From NCBI RefSeq assembly GCF_013623775.1, contig NZ_JABFAM010000007.1:398341-462340 (forward strand): a DNA stretch of 64,000 nucleotides. The letters run 5' to 3'. Position 1 is the stretch's first letter, and each line of letters opens with the position of its first letter. The notes below the pieces were generated by a model. It ran no database searches, was not told the DNA's origin, and saw only the letters and a list, made by a program, of their open reading frames with translations. Both the position numbers and the translations under genes were made by a program. Positions 52,808 to 61,284 of the stretch are shown here, one piece after another. The DNA comes from Rufibacter sp. XAAS-G3-1. Lineage in GTDB: Bacteria; Bacteroidota; Bacteroidia; Cytophagales; Hymenobacteraceae.

Positions 52808-54040
52808 TTAGGCTACTTTCAGTTTCTTCACCGCCGATTTCTCAAATTTCTCACGGGCGTAGTCCAGCGTGATGACCAGGTCAGTGCTGCCGCCTTCCTG
52901 CTCTTCAGACGGAAGATCAAACATGGCATCGGTCATAATGCCTTCACAGATGGAACGGAGGCCGCGGGCCCCTAACTTGTATTCGGCGGCTTTCTCTACA
53001 ATGTATTCCAGCGCGTCTTCGGCGAAGTCCAGGTTGATGTTCTCCATCTCAAACAGGCGCTTGTACTGCTTCACCAGCGAGTTCTTAGGCTCTGTTAAAA
53101 TCAGGCGGAGGGTTTCATTGTCCAGCGGGTTCAGGTGCGTCACCACCGGCAGTCGACCAATCAATTCCGGGATCAACCCGAAGGATTTCAGGTCTTGTGA
53201 GGTAATGTAGCGCAGGAAGTTCTCGGTGTCCAGTTTCTCGTCCAGGTTGGTAGAGGAGAACCCGATGGGTTTGGTGTTCAGACGGCTCTTGATGAGACGG
53301 TCAATACCTACGAAGGCGCCGCCGCAGATGAAGAGAATGTTCTCGGTGTTCACCGAAATCATTTTCTGCTCCGGGTGCTTGCGTCCGCCTTGCGGGGGAA
53401 CGTTGACAGAGGTTCCTTCCAGTAATTTCAGCAAGGCCTGCTGCACGCCTTCGCCAGACACGTCACGGGTGATGGAAGGGTTATCGCTTTTACGGGCTAT
53501 TTTGTCAATTTCGTCAATATACACAATGCCGCGCTCGGCGGCCTCTACGTTGTAATCGGCGGCCTGCAATAAGCGGGTCAAGATGCTTTCCACGTCTTCG
53601 CCCACGTAACCGGCTTCGGTTAAAACAGTAGCATCTGCAATACAGAAAGGCACTTGCAAGACGCCGGCCAGCATGCGGGCCAAAAAGGTTTTCCCGGTAC
53701 CGGTTTCGCCTACCATGATGATGTTTGATTTTTCAATCACCACGTCATCTGTTTTAGGCTTCTGCATAAGACGTTTGTAGTGGTTGTACACCGCCACCGA
53801 CATCACCTTCTTCGCCTCGTCCTGACCTACCACGAACTGATCTAAGTAGGTTTTCATCTCGCGCGGCTTCATTAGGTTGAATTTAGGCGCACGGTTGGTA
53901 GCACGTAAGCGGTTCTCCTCATTTAAAATCTGCTGGGCCTGCCCAATGCAACGCTCACAGATATGCGCATTAATGCCTGAGATCATTACAGACACCTCTT
54001 TTTTATTTTTTCCGCAAAAGGAGCACGTGATTTCTGCCAT
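52808..54040 (-). CDS. clpX: ATP-dependent Clp protease ATP-binding subunit ClpX
   Basis: A 410-residue AAA+ unfoldase. The N-terminal zinc domain uses C6, C9, C28 and C31. Walker A is GETGTGKT (111-118), Walker B is [11 protein letters not shown], the pore loop is GYVG, and sensor 2 is GARGLRS. The IGF-type ClpP loop is less obvious; [12 protein letters not shown] and IGFSS lie in that region. It unfolds tagged substrates and feeds them to ClpP. It is downstream of clpP in the same direction, but a 460-base gap with a terminator-like hairpin separates them, so clpX may have its own promoter. Confidence 0.96.
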   Translation of the reverse strand: MAEITCSFCGKNKKEVSVMISGINAHICERCIGQAQQILNEENRLRATNRAPKFNLMKPREMKTYLDQFVVGQDEAKKVMSVAVYNHYKRLMQKPKTDDVVIEKSNIIMVGETGTGKTFLARMLAGVLQVPFCIADATVLTEAGYVGEDVESILTRLLQAADYNVEAAERGIVYIDEIDKIARKSDNPSITRDVSGEGVQQALLKLLEGTSVNVPPQGGRKHPEQKMISVNTENILFICGGAFVGIDRLIKSRLNTKPIGFSSTNLDEKLDTENFLRYITSQDLKSFGLIPELIGRLPVVTHLNPLDNETLRLILTEPKNSLVKQYKRLFEMENINLDFAEDALEYIVEKAAEYKLGARGLRSICEGIMTDAMFDLPSEEQEGGSTDLVITLDYAREKFEKSAVKKLKVA

Positions 54041-54091
54041 AAACCGAGAGTGGGATATTCTATTTCCGGCCCTAAGATGGGACGGCTACGG

Positions 54092-54125
54092 CAAAGTTAC
54101 AAAATAGGTTAAGCACTACGCCAAA
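54092..54125 (-). promoter_or_regulatory. Possible clpX promoter
   Basis: Minus strand TTTG (54122-54125), 22 bases, TAACTTTG (54092-54099). The spacing is longer than the usual 19-21. Transcription would begin about 45 bases before clpX. Confidence 0.45.
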
Positions 54126-54309
54126 ATATTTTTACACAAGTTTTCCAGAGTAGGGCAGGAAGTGATTGGGCATTAGGTGATTATAAAATATAGTATATGT
54201 TGTATCTGATTGAAGGAGAATGCACTGTGTTAGCTAAATGAGAAAAATACACATTCTGTTTAGTAAGAAAATACATCAAAAGAATTTAAGAACAAGGTGA
54301 AAGGTGCTA

Positions 54310-54350
54310 GCCTTTTAAGCCTTCTTTCTAAAAATTAGCCTTAAAACAGC
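54310..54350. repeat. PAL palindrome copy
   Basis: GCCTTTTAAGCCTTCTTTCT, then AAAAATTAGCCTTAAAACAGC. Confidence 0.6.
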
Positions 54351-54452
54351 TTGAATGAATGGCTTATCAATTACTCTTTACCTGTTTTTACGGCTACAGC
54401 TTAACTCTCAGAAAAGAAGGCTGTAAGATTGTGTAAGGGATTAGAATACAAA

Positions 54453-54480
54453 AAAAGGCCCGCTTAAAAGCGGGCCTTTT
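54453..54480. terminator. Terminator of clpP
   Basis: 12-bp stem AAAAGGCCCGCT / AGCGGGCCTTTT with a TAAA loop; U-run on the minus strand. Confidence 0.85.
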
Positions 54481-54501
54481 CTACTATAACGTTTGGGCTA
54501 A

Positions 54502-55200
54502 TTATGATTTATGACGGGTTAACACCTCATCAATCAACCCGTATTCCTTGGCTTCCTGGGCAATCATCCAGTAGTCACGGTCGCTGTCTTTGTCTACATC
54601 TTCAATCGGCTTGCCGCTGTGGCTGGAGATGATCTCATAGAGTTCTTTCTTCAGCTTCAGGATTTCACGCGCGGTGATCTCAATGTCTGAGGCCTGGCCT
54701 TGGGTACCACCCATGGGTTGGTGAATCATCACGCGGGCATGGGGTAGGGCAGAGCGCTTGTCTTTGGCGCCACCGCACAACAACACGGCGCCCATGGAGG
54801 CGGCCAAACCGGTACAGATAGTAGCCACGTCAGGCTGCACGTACTGCATGGTATCATAGATTCCTAGACCGGCATACACAGAGCCACCCGGGCTGTTGAT
54901 GTACAGCAGAATGTCTTTCTTGGCATCTACGCTTTCCAGGAACAGTAACTGGGCGGTAATGATGTTAGCGATATAGTCATCTACCTGCGTGCCCAGGAAA
55001 ATGATGCGGTCTACCATTAAGCGGGAGAACACGTCAATTTCACGGAAATTGGTAGGTCTTTCCTCAATCACGGAACGCGTCATGCTGGTGGGGTGCATGT
55101 TGGTTTTGCTTTCCAGGTGGGTCAGGTATTGGTCAACGCCTAGGCCACTCATGCCAAGGCCGTGTACGGCAAATTTTCTGAATTCGTCTTTGTTGTACAT
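54502..55200 (-). CDS. clpP: ATP-dependent Clp protease proteolytic subunit
   Basis: A 232-residue serine protease of the S14 family with a slightly long N-terminus (about 35 residues before the core). The catalytic serine is S135 in [10 protein letters not shown] and histidine H160 in [10 protein letters not shown]; the [12 protein letters not shown] and [12 protein letters not shown] segments are typical. It forms the tetradecameric chamber served by ClpX. Gene order tig-clpP-clpX on the same strand is the conserved proteostasis cluster. Confidence 0.96.
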   Translation of the reverse strand: MYNKDEFRKFAVHGLGMSGLGVDQYLTHLESKTNMHPTSMTRSVIEERPTNFREIDVFSRLMVDRIIFLGTQVDDYIANIITAQLLFLESVDAKKDILLYINSPGGSVYAGLGIYDTMQYVQPDVATICTGLAASMGAVLLCGGAKDKRSALPHARVMIHQPMGGTQGQASDIEITAREILKLKKELYEIISSHSGKPIEDVDKDSDRDYWMIAQEAKEYGLIDEVLTRHKS

Positions 55201-55280
55201 AAGGGTTCTGTTTAGATGCCTTAACTTAAAAAGAAACGCGTTGGTTACAAGATTTAAGCGAAAGGGGCAAACGGAGCTTG

Positions 55281-55320
55281 CCTGTTTCGGGTTTGTTTTT
55301 CTAAAATCAGGCCAAAAACG
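55281..55320. repeat. PAL palindrome copy
   Basis: CCTGTTTCGGGTTTGTTTTTC, then TAAAATCAGGCCAAAAACG. Confidence 0.65.
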
Positions 55321-55497
55321 AAAAGGGACTTTTAACTGCCATTATGGCCGAATAACGGTATCATGTATCGTGAATCAGGTATCAAGATAAAAGTATTTAC
55401 TTAATGACTCATGGTGTTTTCATGTAAAAGCTGTTTAGAGTTTTTCATTAACCGGCAGTTAGAGCAATTCCTCTGGTGCAAGCTTCCGTTTGCACCA

Positions 55498-55619
55498 GAG
55501 TTTTTAGGCTATATTTCATAAAAGCAAGCCAAAAACAAGAAGTTTACTTGTACACTGCCGCAAGCATCTGCTCATACCTCGTTTTAAGGTTAGTTTTATA
55601 AAAACAGGCGCAAAACTCT
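55498..55619. repeat. Compound PAL-spacer-PAL unit, copy 1
   Basis: Two PAL copies (55498-55536 and 55577-55619) flank a spacer with TTGTACACTGCCGCAAGC. The same spacer core between two PAL copies recurs at 59695-59813, and GTAGCTATGC/TTAGCTATGC follows both units. Confidence 0.7.
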
Positions 55620-55692
55620 AAACAGCTTCGTAGCTATGCTGATAATGAAATTAAGAAAGGGTCTTAATACCTGATAGCCACTACGTGTGACC

Positions 55693-55766
55693 TGTCAGAA
55701 ATGGTTGTAAATAAAAAAGTCCTTAGCATCTGCTAAGGACTTTTTTATTTACAACCATTTCTGACA
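55693..55766. terminator. 36-bp perfect inverted repeat ending tig
   Basis: Arms 55693-55728 and 55731-55766 are exact complements with only TC between them. The inner part AGTCCTTAGCA/TGCTAAGGACT followed by TTTTTTATTT makes a standard terminator; the outer 20 bp are unusual. Confidence 0.9.
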
Positions 55767-55767
55767 A

Positions 55768-57096
55768 CTACGCACCTACTTTGTTGCGGAATTCGTCAGC
55801 CGTGATGGTGTTTTCAGTAATGGTGATTTTGTCTTTCACAAATTCCAGCACTTTCTCAGCAACCAACGCCTCGTACTCATTCACGAAGTTCTTGCCGTTG
55901 TTTTGCTTTAAATGGTTGTCCAGGAAGTTGTTGAAGGTATCGGCCATCTCCTCAGGAATCTCCGGCATGTTGAACTGGGCCATCATTTTCTGACGCGCGC
56001 TGTTCACCACATCTTCGTTGCTTACTTTAAGGTCGTTCTCTTCCACCACTTTGTTGCGGATCATAGACCATTTCAGCTCTTTCACATATTGGTCGTAGAA
56101 CTCGTCAATCTGCTCAGCGGTGATTTTGCCTTCGTTGGTCACGGCTAACCAGCGCTTGAAGAACTCAGTAGGAATCTCAATGGAAGATTTCTCCACCAGT
56201 TGGTCAATCACGTCGCGGTCTAGCACGTTTACGGCCTCACGGTCATAGTTTTCTTTGATCACCTCGCGTACTTTGGCGTCAAACTCTTCCTGGGTGGTCA
56301 CGTTGCCTTGCCCGAAGATTTTGTCGAAGAACTCCTGGTTCATCTCGGCGTTCTGGGTGCGGTTGATTTTCTCTACCGTGAACGAGAACTGGCCATTCAG
56401 GTCTTTGGTTACGTCTTTGCTCAGACCGGTTACGTGCGCCAAAGCGGCATCGTCGCCAAACGCTGCGCGGATGTCAAAGGTGATGGTGTCACCGGGTTTC
56501 ACGCCTACAAACGTGTCTACGCCAGAAACAACTTTGTTGATAGGAAGCAAGGTTTTGGTTTCGAACTCACCCTCTACTTGTTTCAGGTCGCCGTACAGGT
56601 AATCATTGGCCTCAGAAACCTCTGGGTTGGTAGTCTGCCCAAACTGGCGCTGCATCTGCTCGTAGGCTTCGTCAACGGTGGTTTGGTCAACCTCAATGTC
56701 ATATTTCTGCACAGAAACTTCGCTTAACGGCAATTCAAATTCTGGCAGCAGACCCACCGAGTAGCTGAACTCAAACTCTTTCTGGGTATCCCAGTCAATG
56801 GAGTTTTCGTCTTGGCGGTCAGGAAGCGGCTCGCCTAAAATACGTAGTTTGTTTTCTTTGATGTAGTTGTTGACAGACTCTTGCAGAAGTTGGTTGATGG
56901 ATTCCACCAAGATGCCTTTGCCGTACATCTTACGGATCAAACCAGCCGGAACCTTACCAGGGCGGAAGCCTTTGATGTTGGCTTTCTTGCTGTATTCTTT
57001 GATTTGCTCGTCTACACGGGGAGCGTAGTCAGCCTCTTGCAGGCTCACTTTTAGGCTGGCATTCTGGCCATCGGTTTGATTCAGGGTGATATTCAA
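55768..57096 (-). CDS. tig: Trigger factor, ribosome-associated chaperone
   Basis: A 442-residue protein of full length. The ribosome-binding domain has the signature GFRPGKVP (KANIKGFRPGKVPAGLIRKM), followed by the FKBP-like PPIase domain (about 150-230) and a helical C-terminal arm. It begins with MNITLNQTD, which matches the family start, but the codon is TTG; no in-frame ATG exists between it and an upstream stop. It helps fold nascent chains. Located directly downstream of tRNA-Leu and its terminator. Confidence 0.95.
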   Translation of the reverse strand: MNITLNQTDGQNASLKVSLQEADYAPRVDEQIKEYSKKANIKGFRPGKVPAGLIRKMYGKGILVESINQLLQESVNNYIKENKLRILGEPLPDRQDENSIDWDTQKEFEFSYSVGLLPEFELPLSEVSVQKYDIEVDQTTVDEAYEQMQRQFGQTTNPEVSEANDYLYGDLKQVEGEFETKTLLPINKVVSGVDTFVGVKPGDTITFDIRAAFGDDAALAHVTGLSKDVTKDLNGQFSFTVEKINRTQNAEMNQEFFDKIFGQGNVTTQEEFDAKVREVIKENYDREAVNVLDRDVIDQLVEKSSIEIPTEFFKRWLAVTNEGKITAEQIDEFYDQYVKELKWSMIRNKVVEENDLKVSNEDVVNSARQKMMAQFNMPEIPEEMADTFNNFLDNHLKQNNGKNFVNEYEALVAEKVLEFVKDKITITENTITADEFRNKVGA

Positions 57097-57131
57097 AGCT
57101 ATCAGGTTTTAATTGTGCTACGGTTAAATTG

Positions 57132-57166
57132 AAAAAACCCCCAACCCCGGTTGGGATTGAGGGTTT
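57132..57166 (-). terminator. Terminator between tRNA-Leu and tig
   Basis: Minus strand CCCAACC-GG-GGTTGGG-GGTTTTTT, with outer pairing AACCC/GGGTT. Ends the tRNA transcript. Confidence 0.75.
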
Positions 57167-57174
57167 GACTTTTG

Positions 57175-57256
57175 TGCGGATGGAGGGACTCGAACCCCCA
57201 TGCCTCGCAGCGCTAGATCCTAAGTCTAGTGCGTCTACCAATTTCGCCACATCCGC
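57175..57256 (-). tRNA. tRNA-Leu (anticodon TAG)
   Basis: 82-base class II tRNA. Acceptor stem GCGGATG (5' end at 57256) pairs with CATCCGC; the anticodon arm CTAGA-CTTAGGA-TCTAG presents TAG; there is a short extra arm, then GGTTCGAGTCC in the T arm. The CCA end is not encoded. Confidence 0.95.
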
Positions 57257-57283
57257 ATCAATGTGTTTTTGTATTTGGTGATG

Positions 57284-57315
57284 CAAATGTAGCAAACACT
57301 TTTTTGTTTATGCAA
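57284..57315 (-). promoter_or_regulatory. Promoter of tRNA-Leu
   Basis: Minus strand TTG (57313-57315), 21 bases, TACATTTG (57284-57291). Start expected near 57277, about 20 bases before the mature tRNA. Confidence 0.6.
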
Positions 57316-57322
57316 CTCTCTT

Positions 57323-57365
57323 TCGTTTTTTTTGTTGAAATTTATAAAAAACACCTCAAAAACGG
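57323..57365. repeat. PAL palindrome copy
   Basis: TCGTTTTTTTTGTTGAAATTT, AT turn, AAAAAACACCTCAAAAACGG. Lies between the divergent tRNA and the relA/spoT gene. Confidence 0.6.
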
Positions 57366-57407
57366 ATGGGCGCTTGCCAGACCCCGTATTTTGATGTACC
57401 TACCCAC

Positions 57408-59612
57408 ATGATTGATCACGAAGCCGAGCGAAAAGAGATCCTGCGTCATTACAGAAAGTTGCTGCGCCACGCCAAGCCTTTCTTAAAAGACAATGACGCC
57501 AAGATCATTAAGAAAGCATTCAATACCTCCTTAGAGGCCCATAAAGACATGCGCCGCAAATCTGGCGAGCCGTACATCTTGCACCCCTTGGCCGTGGCCC
57601 AGATTGCGGTGGAGGAGATTGGCCTGGGCACCACGTCTATTGTAGCCGCGCTGCTGCATGACGTGGTGGAAGACACCGACCTGGAAATTGCCGACATTGA
57701 GCGCGACTTTGGGCCGCGCGTGGCCAAGATCATTGAAGGCCTGACCAAGATTTCCGGCGTTTTTGAATACGGCACATCGCAGCAAGCCGAGAACTTTAGG
57801 AAGATGCTGCTCACGCTCTCAGATGATGTGCGGGTAATCCTGATCAAACTCGCCGACCGGCTGCACAACATGCGGACGCTGGGCAGCATGGCCCGTGACA
57901 AGCAGCTCAAGATCGCTTCTGAAACCATGTACCTGTACGCCCCTTTGGCGCATAGATTAGGTTTGTATGCTATAAAGTCTGAGCTGGAAGACCTGCACCT
58001 CAAGTACACAGACACCGAGACGTACAAATACATTTCCAACAAAATCAGGCAAACGAAGGCGGCCCGCAGCAAATTCATCGCTGATTTCATTGGCCCGGTA
58101 GAGGAGGAGCTGCGACGGCAAGGCTTCCAGAATTTTGAGGTGAAAGGACGTCCCAAGTCTATTTACTCCATCCTCAAGAAGATGAAGAAGCAGAACGTCA
58201 CCTTTGAGGAAATCTATGATCTGTTCGCCATTAGAATCATTCTGGATGTGCCGTATGAGCAGGAAAAACCCGTCTGCTGGCGCGTCTATTCCATTGTGAC
58301 AGATTTCTACCAACCCAACCCAGACCGCCTGCGCGACTGGATCAGCACGCCCAAGGCCAACGGGTATGAGGCGCTGCACACCACCGTGATGAGCAAGACC
58401 GGGCAGTGGGTGGAAGTGCAGATCAGAACCAAACGCATGGATGACATTGCCGAACGAGGCTACGCCGCCCACTGGAAATACAAAACCGGCAGCACCGGCC
58501 CTTCTGAGTCTGGCTTGGACAACTGGATCAACAAGGTGCGCGACATGCTGGACGTGAACAACACCAACGCCATTGAGTTCCTGGATGAATTCAGGACTAA
58601 CCTGTTTGTGGAGGAGGTGTTCGTGTTTACGCCCAAGGGCGAGTTGATCATTCTGCCTGACCGCGCCACCGCCTTGGATTTCGCATTTGAGATTCACACG
58701 CACATTGGCTACCAAAGCCTGGGCGCGAAGGTGAACCAAAAACTGGTGCCACTCAGTTACCGGCTGCACAACGGTGACCAGGTCGAAATCCTGACTTCCC
58801 AGAAGCAGAAACCAACCGGCGAATGGCTTAAATTTGTGACAACCTCCAAAGCCCGGTCTAAGATAAAAGAGTATCTGCGCGAAGAACGGAAAAGCAAGGC
58901 CGAAGAAGGAAAGCAACAGGTGGAAGAACGGCTACAACAGATATCTATTGAAGAGTCGCCCGCCAACTTGAATAGATTGGCGGCTTATTTCAATGCTTCG
59001 TCACTGCAGGATTTCTATTATAGAGTGGCGGTGAACCTGATTGACCTGAAGGAAATCAAAGAATACATCTTCAATCCGCAGAGCGAGAAATACCGTCCTG
59101 CTTCATTGCTGCAAGGCTCCTCTTTTGACAAAGAGGTGGAGAAAATACGCGGCATCAACTCGCAGTTACTGGTGATTGGCGGCGGCACTGACAAGATTGA
59201 CTACGAACTGGCCAACTGCTGCAACCCCATTCCGGGCGATGATGTGTTCGGTTTCCAGACGGTAGACCACGGCATCACTATTCACCGCACTACCTGCCCC
59301 AAAGCGGTAGAACTGATGTCAAACTACGGGCACCGCATTGTGAAAGCCAAGTGGACAGGGCAGCAAGAGCTTTCTTTCCTGGCTGGTATTGCCATCAAAG
59401 GAACAGACCGGGTAGGGCTGGTGAATGACGTGACCAAGATTATCTCCAACTCCCTCAAAGTGAACATGCGCTCCATCACCATTGACTCTCATGATGGGGT
59501 GTTTGAAGGTAGGCTGATGATTTTCGTGAATGACACCGCCCAGTTGGAGAAATTGATCCAGAAATTATTGAAGGTGAACGGGGTCTTAAGCGTTGATCGT
59601 TTTGACTCATAG
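57408..59612 (+). CDS. RelA/SpoT bifunctional (p)ppGpp synthetase/hydrolase
   Basis: 734 residues from the ATG at 57408 (MIDHEAERKEILRHY); a further upstream ATG at 57366 directly abuts a PAL copy and is less likely. The HD hydrolase domain has HPLAVAQIAVEE and LLHDVVEDTD; the synthetase domain contains RPKSIYSILKKM and DLFAIRIIL. TGS (VFTPKGELIILPDRATALDFAFEIH) and a C-terminal ACT domain (FLAGIAIKGTDRVGLVNDVTK) follow. It sets the alarmone level in starvation. It is normally the only long RSH protein in Bacteroidota. Confidence 0.95.
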   Translation: MIDHEAERKEILRHYRKLLRHAKPFLKDNDAKIIKKAFNTSLEAHKDMRRKSGEPYILHPLAVAQIAVEEIGLGTTSIVAALLHDVVEDTDLEIADIERDFGPRVAKIIEGLTKISGVFEYGTSQQAENFRKMLLTLSDDVRVILIKLADRLHNMRTLGSMARDKQLKIASETMYLYAPLAHRLGLYAIKSELEDLHLKYTDTETYKYISNKIRQTKAARSKFIADFIGPVEEELRRQGFQNFEVKGRPKSIYSILKKMKKQNVTFEEIYDLFAIRIILDVPYEQEKPVCWRVYSIVTDFYQPNPDRLRDWISTPKANGYEALHTTVMSKTGQWVEVQIRTKRMDDIAERGYAAHWKYKTGSTGPSESGLDNWINKVRDMLDVNNTNAIEFLDEFRTNLFVEEVFVFTPKGELIILPDRATALDFAFEIHTHIGYQSLGAKVNQKLVPLSYRLHNGDQVEILTSQKQKPTGEWLKFVTTSKARSKIKEYLREERKSKAEEGKQQVEERLQQISIEESPANLNRLAAYFNASSLQDFYYRVAVNLIDLKEIKEYIFNPQSEKYRPASLLQGSSFDKEVEKIRGINSQLLVIGGGTDKIDYELANCCNPIPGDDVFGFQTVDHGITIHRTTCPKAVELMSNYGHRIVKAKWTGQQELSFLAGIAIKGTDRVGLVNDVTKIISNSLKVNMRSITIDSHDGVFEGRLMIFVNDTAQLEKLIQKLLKVNGVLSVDRFDS

Positions 59613-59636
59613 TTTCTAAAATAGAGCTAAAAACGG
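59598..59636. repeat. PAL copy straddling the relA/spoT stop codon
   Basis: CGTTTTGACTCATAGTTTCT, then AAAATAGAGCTAAAAACGG; the left arm encodes the last residues FDS and the stop at 59610-59612. Confidence 0.6.
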
Positions 59637-59666
59637 AAACGCCCACCTAACGTAGGTGGGCGTTTC
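59636..59666. terminator. Terminator of the relA/spoT gene
   Basis: 14-bp perfect stem GAAACGCCCACCTA / TAGGTGGGCGTTTC with loop ACG. Confidence 0.85.
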
Positions 59667-59694
59667 TGTTTCAACGTAAATGCCTCAATAGTGG

Positions 59695-59813
59695 CCTCTG
59701 TTTTGCGCCTACTTTCATGAAAACAGGCCTTAAACAGGTGGTTTATCTGTACACTGCCGCAAGCTGCCGGCGCCGCCGTTTTCTGCCTGTTTTTATGAAA
59801 CAGGCAGAAAACT
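59695..59813. repeat. Compound PAL-spacer-PAL unit, copy 2
   Basis: PAL copies at 59695-59738 and 59778-59812 flank a spacer with TGTACACTGCCGCAAGC, matching the unit at 55498-55619. The second PAL has perfect arms GTTTTCTGCCTGTTT / AAACAGGCAGAAAAC. Confidence 0.75.
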
Positions 59814-59932
59814 CTGTAAAAGGCTGTTATGTAATTGCTCTAAAAGCTGATCAAGTGGAATTGATTGCTTAGCTATGCCGAAATGTGAGACTCGAATAGT
59901 TATAACTTCTTATTCTATATAGCCTCTAGTAA

Positions 59933-60781
59933 TTAGAATCTGTAATTTAAGCCAATGGTGATGTTTGACATGGGGCCGCTCTCCAGTTCTACGTGCGCTC
60001 CTACGTTGTTGGTGAAGTAATAGCGGGCACCGGCCAAAACGCCTACTTTTACTTCGCCCGTACTTTCTTCATAGTCAGACAAAAATGTATCATCCCAGTC
60101 AGCTTTTGATCTGGCGTACCCCAACGTCAAACCAGCATACGTGTCTAATTTTTCATTCTGGGTGAAGTTGTAGTGATAGGCTCCTTTGGCGGCGATGTAC
60201 ATGAAGGAAACTTTGAAATCTTCCTCCCATTTAACGTGTGCGTAGGAGAAAACCCCGCCTACGCCAATTACGCCCGGCCCAACGGCCACATTCAAACCTC
60301 TCTCATAGGAGAAGGTGAGGGGCTTGAGGGTGTTTGCGCCGCTGCCGTAGGTGTCTATCTTGTCTACCAATCCAAAGCCGATGCCTACTACGTTGGTGCC
60401 TCCAGAAAATGCCGCGGAAGGCTGTTTTTTCACTTCTGTCGGGCTTTCTGCTACGGTGGTTACGGGTTCTGCAACTGCTGCTTGTTGTACAGGGGCAACG
60501 GCTACTGCCGGAGGCGTGGTTTTTTTCTGGGTAGCAGCCGTTGGAGCCACTGGTTTTCTCTGCGTTGAAGCCGTAGCGGCCGTTTTCGGCTTCGCCGATG
60601 CCACTGTAGCCGACTTTGCTTTTGCAGGGGAAGCGGTGGCAGATGCGGTTTTCGCTTTTGCCTGCACTGCCGGGGTAGACGTTTTTGTTTTGGTTTGCGC
60701 AGAAACGCTAAGTGATGCCAAACATACCATACCGGTTAAGGTAAGTGCGCGCAATCCTGGCAAAAAGGTTAACTTTTTCAT
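59933..60781 (-). CDS. Outer-membrane beta-barrel protein with Ala/Thr/Lys-rich linker
   Basis: A 282-residue protein from the ATG ending at 60781 (MKKLTFLPGLRALTLTGM). The signal peptide ends near SVSA-Q (about 28). Residues 30-125 are a low-complexity linker of Ala, Thr, Lys, Ser and Pro (TKTSTPAVQAKAKTASATAS). The last 150 residues alternate as small-barrel strands (GVGGVFSYAHVKWEEDFKV, LDTYAGLTLGYARSKADW) and end in ITIGLNYRF with the terminal phenylalanine needed for barrel insertion. Unknown role, perhaps structural or adhesive through the linker. Confidence 0.85.
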   Translation of the reverse strand: MKKLTFLPGLRALTLTGMVCLASLSVSAQTKTKTSTPAVQAKAKTASATASPAKAKSATVASAKPKTAATASTQRKPVAPTAATQKKTTPPAVAVAPVQQAAVAEPVTTVAESPTEVKKQPSAAFSGGTNVVGIGFGLVDKIDTYGSGANTLKPLTFSYERGLNVAVGPGVIGVGGVFSYAHVKWEEDFKVSFMYIAAKGAYHYNFTQNEKLDTYAGLTLGYARSKADWDDTFLSDYEESTGEVKVGVLAGARYYFTNNVGAHVELESGPMSNITIGLNYRF

Positions 60782-61260
60782 AACTGTGATTTCAGAAAGG
60801 GTAAAAAAATGTGTGGAAGGGGTTAAAATGAATGCGAGAGTTATGAGAATGTTTGAAAGGCCTTTCTTAACAATTCTTATTTCTGTTCCTGCTTCTTTAG
60901 ACACAGTTAAAAGAAGTTACCCCTACTTTTTCCTTGAAAAATTTAGAGAACCAATATCCTTCTGCCCCATGTACAGCCAGAAAAAGCCCTGAGAATCTTG
61001 TTTTTCCCCGAGTAGCAGGGCGCCGGAAAGGATGGCCTTCTGCCGGTTTTTTGCCTGATTTTACAAAAAATGACCTAAAACAGGCATTGGAAGTGTTCTG
61101 CTAACAAAGGAGGGAAGTGATCCTGGACAATAGCTTTTATTGCGGTTCCCTTTTAGTGGAAGAGCATTTCTTTTGCGTTCGGTTTAAAAAGATGCTTAGC
61201 GGGTTAGCTTTTCAGGATTCCCTTTTTGGGTAGGTTTTTAGCATTCCCACATAAAACTGT
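60782..61260. other. Divergent intergenic region before fur
   Basis: Contains the barrel gene leader and one PAL copy (61043-61084). The open frame across 60904-60782 upstream of the barrel gene has no family support. No RNA gene recognised. Confidence 0.55.
61043..61084. repeat. PAL palindrome copy
   Basis: CCGGTTTTTTGCCTGATTTT, ACA turn, then AAAATGACCTAAAACAGG. Confidence 0.65.
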
Positions 61261-61268
61261 TAAGTTTG
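61261..61268 (+). promoter_or_regulatory. -7 box of the fur-STAS-purA operon
   Basis: TAAGTTTG, identical to the -7 box of the respiratory operon. The -33 region (TTAG 19 bases upstream) is weak, and the transcript leader would be only about 10 bases. Confidence 0.5.
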
Positions 61269-61284
61269 TAGCAGAAGAAGGCGT

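Larger units (their letters stand above)
54041..54501. other. Non-coding region between clpP and clpX
   Basis: About 460 AT-rich bases with the clpP terminator (54453-54480), a PAL copy (54310-54350) and a possible clpX promoter (54092-54125). No gene seen. Confidence 0.6.
55201..55767. other. Repeat-rich gap between tig and clpP
   Basis: Holds three PAL copies (55281-55320, 55498-55536 and 55577-55619), the compound-repeat spacer (55537-55576) and the tig terminator. An extra hairpin CTCTGGTGCAAGCTTCC.../TTTGCACCAGAG lies around 55470-55500. The many repeats make cotranscription of tig with clpP doubtful. Confidence 0.6.
59613..59932. other. Repeat-filled convergent intergenic region
   Basis: About 320 bases containing the relA/spoT terminator (59636-59666), the compound PAL unit copy 2 and an AT-rich tail to the barrel gene stop. 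No gene seen. Confidence 0.6.

Noticed and set aside
57029..57295. Open frame overlapping the tRNA-Leu region
   Set aside because: It spans the tRNA gene and its terminator, which have better support.
57957..58916. 319-codon open frame on the minus strand
   Set aside because: It is the antisense shadow of the RelA/SpoT gene, which has clear domain motifs on the plus strand; the shadow protein has no recognisable features.
60351..60992. 213-codon open frame on the plus strand
   Set aside because: It is the complement of the Ala/Thr/Lys low-complexity linker of the barrel gene, which explains its Ala/Val-rich product.
639..61084. Interpreting all PAL palindromes as terminators
   Set aside because: Many lie upstream of genes, between divergent genes or inside frames, and several genes already have separate perfect terminators beside a PAL copy.
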